Assembly: GCA_963774075.1 (NCBI GenBank) | Contig: CAVZDP010000005.1 | Coordinates: 62,001-126,000 of the forward strand | Length of the DNA stretch: 64,000 bases | DNA from: JBBQNR01 sp963774075 | Lineage (GTDB): Bacteria > Actinomycetota > Thermoleophilia > Solirubrobacterales > JBBDJG01 | Direction: 5' to 3' | Part shown: positions 59,383-64,000 of the stretch, piece by piece | Numbering within the stretch: position 1 is the stretch's first letter | Layout: each line of letters opens with the position of its first letter | Translations under genes and position numbers: made by a program | The notes under the pieces: generated by a model | Told to the model about the DNA's origin: nothing | Seen by the model: only the letters and a program-made list of their open reading frames with translations | Database searches by the model: none

Positions 59383-61248
59383 CTAGCCGGTGCGGTTGAG
59401 CTGCTCGTGCAGACGGCGCGCCACCTTGCCGGGCAGTCCGGGGACCGCTTCGAGCTCCTCCCGCGTGGCACTCATGAAGCGCTCGGGCGAGCCGAAGTGC
59501 TGGAGCAGTGTTCTCTTGCGGGCAGGCCCGATCCCGGTCAGCTCGTCGAGGATCGAGGCGGTCATCGAGCGGTCGCGGCGGAGCCTGTGGTGCTCGACCG
59601 CAAATCGGTGCGCCTCGTCGCGCAGGCGCTGAAGGAGCTGAAGCGCGACCGAGTCCTCGCGCATGGTGATGGGGTCGCCCCGGCCCGGCACGAACACCTC
59701 CTCCAGCCGCTTCGCCAGCCCCACTACCGTCACCCCCTCTTCCACGAAGGCCTGTAGCGCGCGCAGGCCGCTCGAGAGCTGGCCCTTGCCCCCGTCGATC
59801 ACTATCAAGGAGGGCAGCGCCGCGAAACTCGGATCGTAGGCCGAGTCGTGGGGGGAGCGCTCACGCTGTGCCAGGAACTGCGCCATCCGGCGGGCGAGCA
59901 CCTCCTCCATGGCGGCGAAGTCGTCCTGGCGTCCTCCCAGGTCCCTCACCTTGAAGCGGCGGTAATCCGACTTCTTCGGAGCGCCGCCCTCGAACACGAC
60001 CATCGACGCCACCGTGTGGGTCGCGCCGATGTTCGAGACGTCGAAACACTCGATCCGCACGGGTAGCCCGTCGAGCCCGAGCGCCTCGCGCAGGTCGTTG
60101 AGCGCGTCCACGCGCTGCTCACGCCGGCGCTGCGTGCGGAGCTTGTCCTGCTCGAGCGCCAGACGAGCGTTTCGTTCGGCGAGCTCGTAGAGGCGGCGCT
60201 TGTCGCCGCGGCGCGCGTGGCGGATCTCGACCGGACCCCGGCGGCGCTGCTCGAGCGCCTGCCGCAGGCCGGGTGCCTCCGGCAGCGTGGCCGGCCCAAC
60301 GATCTCGGCGGGGATCGAGAGCGACGTCGAGTAGTACTGGAGCGCGAACTCCTCGGCCACCTCGGCCTCGCTGCGCTCGGCGCGGTTCTCGAGGTAGAAG
60401 CTCTGGCGGTCGGCGAGCACGCCGTCGCGGACCTGGAACACCTGCGCATTGGCGGCCGTGCCCTCGGCCGCAACGGCGATCGCGTCGAGCGTGCCGACCG
60501 ACTCGTTTGCCACTCGCTGCCGTTCGAAGAGGGAGCGCACGGCTCGCAGGCGGTTGCGAAAGGCTGCGGCGCGCTCGAACTCCTGCGCCTCGGCCGCGCG
60601 ACCCATCTCCTCCTCCAGCTCGCGCTCGATGCGGCGGTAGCGGCCCGAGAGAAAGTCGACGATCGCCTCGATGTTCGCCCGGTACTCCTCCCGCGTGACG
60701 TAGCCAACGCAGGGCGCCTGGCAACGCTTAATGTAGTAGTCCAGGCAGGGGCTGCCCGAGGCCCGGCCGGGCTCGACCCCCTCGCAGGTGCGATAGGGGA
60801 AGAGCTTGCCGAGCAGGTCCAGGGTCTCGCGCACCCGCTTGGCGCTCGAGAAGGGGCCGAAATAGGCCCGGTTCGAGCGGTGACGCTCGCGCGTGAAGTA
60901 AACGCGCGGGTAGTCCTCGTCGAGAGACACTCCGATGTACGGATACGACTTGTCGTCGCGCAGGCGGATGTTGAAGGCCGGGCGGTGCTGCTTGATGAAG
61001 TTCTGCTCGGCGAGCAGCGCCTCCGCCTCGTTCGCGGTCTCCACGACGTCGATCGCCTCGACGCGAGAGAGCAGGTCCTCGGCCGCCGTCCGCGCCGAGC
61101 GCCCCGAGAAGTGGGAGGCGACCCGCTTGCGGATCGACTTGGCCTTGCCGACGTAGAGCACGCGGCCGCCGGCGTCCCTGAACAGGTAGACGCCCGGAAC
61201 GTCCGGCAGCCCGCGCCGGACCTCGGTCAACGAGTCTTCAGCGGCCAT
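59383..61248 (-). CDS. uvrC: Excinuclease ABC subunit C
   Basis: A 621-residue nucleotide-excision-repair nuclease. The GIY-YIG nuclease (DVPGVYLFRDAGGRVLYVGK) makes the 3' incision; the Cys-rich region (YIKRCQAPCVGYV), the UvrB-binding UVR motif (ERELEEEMGRAAEAQEFERA), the RNase H-like nuclease for the 5' incision (RIECFDVSNIGATHTVASMV, LIVIDGGKGQL) and C-terminal helix-hairpin-helix (LTGIGPARKRTLLQHFGSPE) all follow in the usual order. ATG 61248 is chosen because homology begins there. Confidence 0.96.
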   Translation of the reverse strand: MAAEDSLTEVRRGLPDVPGVYLFRDAGGRVLYVGKAKSIRKRVASHFSGRSARTAAEDLLSRVEAIDVVETANEAEALLAEQNFIKQHRPAFNIRLRDDKSYPYIGVSLDEDYPRVYFTRERHRSNRAYFGPFSSAKRVRETLDLLGKLFPYRTCEGVEPGRASGSPCLDYYIKRCQAPCVGYVTREEYRANIEAIVDFLSGRYRRIERELEEEMGRAAEAQEFERAAAFRNRLRAVRSLFERQRVANESVGTLDAIAVAAEGTAANAQVFQVRDGVLADRQSFYLENRAERSEAEVAEEFALQYYSTSLSIPAEIVGPATLPEAPGLRQALEQRRRGPVEIRHARRGDKRRLYELAERNARLALEQDKLRTQRRREQRVDALNDLREALGLDGLPVRIECFDVSNIGATHTVASMVVFEGGAPKKSDYRRFKVRDLGGRQDDFAAMEEVLARRMAQFLAQRERSPHDSAYDPSFAALPSLIVIDGGKGQLSSGLRALQAFVEEGVTVVGLAKRLEEVFVPGRGDPITMREDSVALQLLQRLRDEAHRFAVEHHRLRRDRSMTASILDELTGIGPARKRTLLQHFGSPERFMSATREELEAVPGLPGKVARRLHEQLNRTG

Positions 61249-61315
61249 CTGATTCCAGAATAGATGCGCCCCGGGTGCGGTCCCTGGAGGGTCGCGCCCG
61301 GGGCGCCGCAAAGGT

Positions 61316-61345
61316 GCAGGCCCGGCTCCCACGTTCCGGGCCTGC
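61316..61345. repeat. Perfect 10-base inverted repeat in the uvrC upstream region
   Basis: GCAGGCCCGG and CCGGGCCTGC with a 10-base spacer. It lies in the 348-base gap between uvrC (starting at 61248, leftward) and the small zinc-ribbon gene at 61597, where no gene ends nearby. No other feature is apparent in that gap. Confidence 0.5.
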
Positions 61346-61596
61346 GACGGCCTTCTTGGCCTATTCGGTGCCACCGCTCGGCGGGCCGCGAAGAAGGCTG
61401 CCCACGCGCGGACGGCACCTGCGACTCGCTTACCCGCTGAGGGAGTTCTCGATTCGTCCAGATCTTTCGCCACGCGGGGCAGGGCTGGTTCCGCTGGGCC
61501 CGTATATATGGAGCGACAGGCGCCACGCGGCGCTGTTTAGGCACGCGCCATCGCGGGCATGCTGGTGGCGCAAGCCGGGTCAGAGGAGGTTTCGCA

Positions 61597-61821
61597 ATGC
61601 CAGGACACCACCAAGCTTCGCCTCAAGCCAGCCGGCTCAGGGCTCAGGTACGCAAGCTCGAGTCGGTGATGGGACCGCATCGCCTGGGCACCTGCCCGGG
61701 GTGCGGCAACGACGTGCTTCCGGATCCACGCTCCGTCCGCTACCGCGGCGACTGGTACCACGTTCGTTGCGCCTTCATGGAGCGAGAGCCGCGACACGCG
61801 GTGAGGCTCCGCCAACACTAG
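61597..61821 (+). CDS. Small zinc-ribbon-like protein
   Basis: A 74-residue protein containing GTCPGCGNDVLPDPRSVRYR and YHVRCAFMEREPRH, that is C-x-x-C followed by H-x-x-C about 25 residues later, a plausible zinc site. The family is not recognised. AGAGGAGG precedes the ATG by 7 bases. It lies 15 bases upstream of, and in the same frame as, the Rieske flavoprotein gene and is probably co-transcribed with it. Confidence 0.7.
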   Translation: MPGHHQASPQASRLRAQVRKLESVMGPHRLGTCPGCGNDVLPDPRSVRYRGDWYHVRCAFMEREPRHAVRLRQH

Positions 61822-61836
61822 TCACCGGAGGGCAGT

Positions 61837-63342
61837 CTGGCGTCATCCGGCACGCCGTCGTCCCTGTGGCTGGCGACGGCTGACGGCGGCCGCTTTCCCG
61901 AACAGCGCGGGGATGTCCGCGTGGACGTCGCCGTGCTGGGCGGCGGCATCGCGGGAATCACCACCGCGCTGCTCCTGAAGAACGAGGGGGTCAGCGTCGC
62001 CGTCGTGGAGGCTCGGAGCATCGGCGGCGGGGTCACCGGCTACACCACCGCCAAGGTGACGTCCCTGCACGGTCTCACCTACGCCCGGCTCGCCTCCCGC
62101 CTCGGCGAGTACACGGCCCGGGTGTACGGCGAGGCGAACGAGTGGGGGCTCGCGCGGGTTGCGGGCTTCGTCGAGGAGCTCGCGATCGATTGCGACTTCA
62201 GGCGCACGGACGCGTTCACGTATGCGGAGTCCAGAGACGACCTCCCGAAGATCGAAGAGGAGGTGGACAGGGCGGCGCGGCTCGGCCTGCCGGCCTCGTT
62301 CGTCGAAGAGGCGGACCTGCCCTTTCCGATCGCGGGCGCCGTGCGCTTCAGCGACCAGGCCGAGTTCCACCCGGTCAAGTACGTGCGGGCGCTGGCCGCG
62401 GCCGTCGATGGGGATGGCTGCCACCTGTTCGAGGGCACGCGCGCACTCGACGTCGAGGAGGACACGCCCTGCCACGTTCAGACCGAGCACGGGGTGATCC
62501 GGGCCGACCACGTCGTGGTCGCGACCCACTTCCCGTTCCTGGACAGGGGGCTCTTCTTCGCGCGCATGCATCCTGAGCGCTCGTACGTCGTGGCGGCGCG
62601 GATCGCCGGCGACACGCCCCAGGGCATGTACCTCAGCACCGAGAAGCCCGCGCATTCGCTGCGGGCTCATCCAGGCGGGGATGGTGAACTGCTGCTGGTC
62701 GGCGGCGAAAGTCACAAGACGGGCAAGGGGCACGAGAGCGAGCGCTACGCCGCTTTGGAGCGCTACGCGCGGCAGCGCTTCACGGTCGAGAGCGTCGACT
62801 ATCGCTGGGCCACGCAGGACAACATGCCCGTTGACGGCCTCCCCTACGTGGGCCGGCTGACTCCACTGTCGAAACGCATCCACGTCGCGACCGGGTTCAG
62901 GAAGTGGGGCCTCGCGAACGGCACCGCGGCGGCGCGCATGATCGCCGACGCGATCCTCGAGCGGCAGAACGCGTGGGCCGAGGTGTTCGACCCCAACCGC
63001 GTGAACGTCACGGCGTCGGCCCCTTCGTTCGCGCAGGAGAACGCCGACGTGGCCTTCCACTTCTTTGCCGACCGGCTGACGAGGCGCTCGCCGGCCGAGG
63101 GACTCGAGCCCGGCGAAGGTCGGATCGTTGGCGTGGGCTTGCGGCAACTCGCCCTTCACAGAGACGAGGAGGGCCGCCTGCACTCGCTGTCCGCTCGCTG
63201 TACGCATCTCGGCTGCATCGTGAAATGGAACGACGCCGAGCGAACGTGGGACTGCCCCTGCCACGGCTCCCGCTTCGGCGCCGACGGCCGGGTGATCCAG
63301 GGGCCCGCCGTGCGCCCGCTGCCGCCGCAGCCAGACCACTAG
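61837..63342 (+). CDS. FAD-dependent oxidoreductase with C-terminal Rieske domain
   Basis: About 501 residues. The N-terminal DAO-type FAD domain starts with VDVAVLGGGIAGITTALLLK and ends with RIHVATGFRKWGLANGTAAA; a Rieske [2Fe-2S] domain follows with CTHLGCIVKW and DCPCHGSRFG, giving the Cys-His and Cys-His ligands. Relatives begin with SLWLATADGGRFP, present here upstream of the first GTG (61921). The only in-frame start candidate with a Shine-Dalgarno (GGAGGG) is CTG 61837, an uncommon codon, used here. Probably a redox enzyme acting on an amine or alcohol. Confidence 0.85.
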   Translation: MASSGTPSSLWLATADGGRFPEQRGDVRVDVAVLGGGIAGITTALLLKNEGVSVAVVEARSIGGGVTGYTTAKVTSLHGLTYARLASRLGEYTARVYGEANEWGLARVAGFVEELAIDCDFRRTDAFTYAESRDDLPKIEEEVDRAARLGLPASFVEEADLPFPIAGAVRFSDQAEFHPVKYVRALAAAVDGDGCHLFEGTRALDVEEDTPCHVQTEHGVIRADHVVVATHFPFLDRGLFFARMHPERSYVVAARIAGDTPQGMYLSTEKPAHSLRAHPGGDGELLLVGGESHKTGKGHESERYAALERYARQRFTVESVDYRWATQDNMPVDGLPYVGRLTPLSKRIHVATGFRKWGLANGTAAARMIADAILERQNAWAEVFDPNRVNVTASAPSFAQENADVAFHFFADRLTRRSPAEGLEPGEGRIVGVGLRQLALHRDEEGRLHSLSARCTHLGCIVKWNDAERTWDCPCHGSRFGADGRVIQGPAVRPLPPQPDH

Positions 63343-63355
63343 GCGGACAGACTGC

Positions 63356-63392
63356 TTGACATGTGACCAAACGGTCACCTATGATCCAGGGC
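63356..63392 (+). promoter_or_regulatory. Consensus promoter with internal operator, upstream of ArsR
   Basis: TTGACA (63356-63361) and TATGAT (63380-63385) are separated by 18 bases, close to consensus. The spacer contains the inverted repeat GTGACC-AAAC-GGTCAC (63363-63378), a likely ArsR operator where binding would block RNA polymerase. The expected start of transcription (about 63392) is next to the ATG at 63393, so the message would be leaderless. Confidence 0.75.
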
Positions 63393-63704
63393 ATGGACGC
63401 GGTGTTCAGGGCACTCGCCGACCCGACGCGCCGGAGCCTGCTCGACGAGCTTTTCGAGCGGGACGGGCAGACGCTCAGCGCGCTCGAGCAGCGGTTGCCG
63501 ATGACGCGCTTCGGCGTCATGAAGCACCTGAAGGTGCTCGAGGAGGCGGGTCTGGTGACCACCAAGCGACGCGGTCGCGAGAAGCTCCACTTCCTGAACC
63601 CCGTCCCGATCCGGCTCGTCCACGACAGATGGGTGAGCAAATACGCCGAGCCCTGGGCGGCAGCGCTGACCGGGCTCAAGAGACACATCGAGGAGGACAC
63701 CTGA
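63393..63704 (+). CDS. ArsR-family winged-helix regulator
   Basis: A 103-residue helix-turn-helix protein: DAVFRALADPTRRSLLDELF, TLSALEQRLPMTRFGVMKHL and KVLEEAGLVTTKRRGREKLH. No metal-site cysteines. Together with the downstream SRPBCC gene (stop-start overlap TGATG) it forms the common ArsR/AHSA1 pair, in which the regulator represses its own operon. ATG 63393 is used because of the promoter position. Confidence 0.88.
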   Translation: MDAVFRALADPTRRSLLDELFERDGQTLSALEQRLPMTRFGVMKHLKVLEEAGLVTTKRRGREKLHFLNPVPIRLVHDRWVSKYAEPWAAALTGLKRHIEEDT

Positions 63705-64000
63705 TGGAAAAGGTCTACGAGATCTACATCAAGACGACGCCCGAGCGCCTCTGGGAGGCGATCACCGACCCCGAGATGAGGAGCAAGTACAACTTCGGCT
63801 CCCGGCTCACCTCCGACTGGACGCCGGGCTCGCGCTTCGAGATGAGCCACCCGGGCGCCCCCGGGCCCCTCGGAGAGGGCGAGAACCTGGAGGTCGATCC
63901 CCCACGCAGGCTCGTCCAGAGCATGGTGGCCCTGTGGAGCGAGGACGTGAAGCGCGAGGGAACATCGAGGATCACCTGGGAGATCGAGCCGGTCGGCGAT
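63704..64000 (+). CDS. SRPBCC/AHSA1-family protein (3' end outside window)
   Basis: The first 99 residues of an AHSA1-like START-fold protein: KVYEIYIKTTPERLWEAITD, SRLTSDWTPGSRFEMSHPG, DPPRRLVQSMVALWSEDVK. Members bind hydrophobic ligands; in this gene pair they often act in stress responses. The ATG overlaps the ArsR stop. The gene continues beyond the window. Confidence 0.88.
   Translation, partial: MEKVYEIYIKTTPERLWEAITDPEMRSKYNFGSRLTSDWTPGSRFEMSHPGAPGPLGEGENLEVDPPRRLVQSMVALWSEDVKREGTSRITWEIEPVGD

Noticed and set aside
61843..63378. 511-codon minus-strand frame over the Rieske flavoprotein
   Set aside because: The plus-strand gene has full FAD and Rieske motifs; the antisense frame is a shadow.
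1..64000. CRISPR array, rRNA operon, prophage structural genes, intact insertion sequence
   Set aside because: No regularly spaced repeats, rRNA-like sequence, capsid or terminase motifs or intact transposase were found.

Overview
The window looks like chromosomal DNA from a high-GC actinobacterium, most likely of the Thermoleophilia/Solirubrobacterales type. The evidence is strong GC bias with long shadow frames, frequent GTG and TTG starts, F420-type oxidoreductases (LLM and DDN families), a six-gene MCE operon, many SnoaL/NTF2-like genes beginning MSQENVE, and an ArgS with a degenerate HIGH signature. The lineage is inferred from gene content, not from a marker-gene tree.

Layout. 1-12.7 kb holds mostly oxidoreductases and small enzymes: the end of a Na+/H+ antiporter, a berberine-bridge-type flavoprotein, a sulfite-oxidase-like molybdoenzyme with a frameshifted flavin reductase, GNAT, an F420 LLM enzyme, a BNR-repeat protein with a MoaD-like partner, a YCII/ECF sigma pair, a methyltransferase, an SDR, an ODP metallo-hydrolase and a MOSC protein. 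An ABC-F ATPase follows (12.7-14.6 kb). 14.6-22.3 kb is an accessory zone rich in SnoaL-like genes and debris: a nonsense-mutated SnoaL gene, a gutted metallo-beta-lactamase gene, an IS1182-like transposase remnant and a DHFR-family pseudogene. Cupin, IRED-like, O-methyltransferase, ArsR and aminoglycoside-phosphotransferase-like genes lie among them.

22.5-31.0 kb is bracketed by an intact tRNA-Gly(CCC) gene on the right and a displaced 3' copy of that tRNA on the left, with a truncated tyrosine integrase just inside the left end. This reads as a decayed integrative island. It carries nitronate monooxygenase, OsmC, lactonase-like, flavoprotein, DDN-type and SnoaL genes.

31-64 kb is mostly housekeeping: ccmH-ccdA, argS, rlmH, a DUF3467 protein, a GAF-GGDEF protein, an M48 protease, a phosphoesterase, a Ser/Thr kinase, the glycolytic operon gap-pgk-tpiA-gpmI, a membrane GGDEF protein behind a hairpin-rich leader, six overlapping MCE genes, a secreted protein with a paralogue at 40.2 kb, uvrC, a Rieske flavoprotein, and an ArsR/SRPBCC pair behind a consensus-like promoter with an internal operator-like inverted repeat.

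No rRNA genes, CRISPR arrays or intact transposases were seen. Start codons are chosen from Shine-Dalgarno matches, overlaps with upstream stops and known family N-termini; uncertain ones are flagged.
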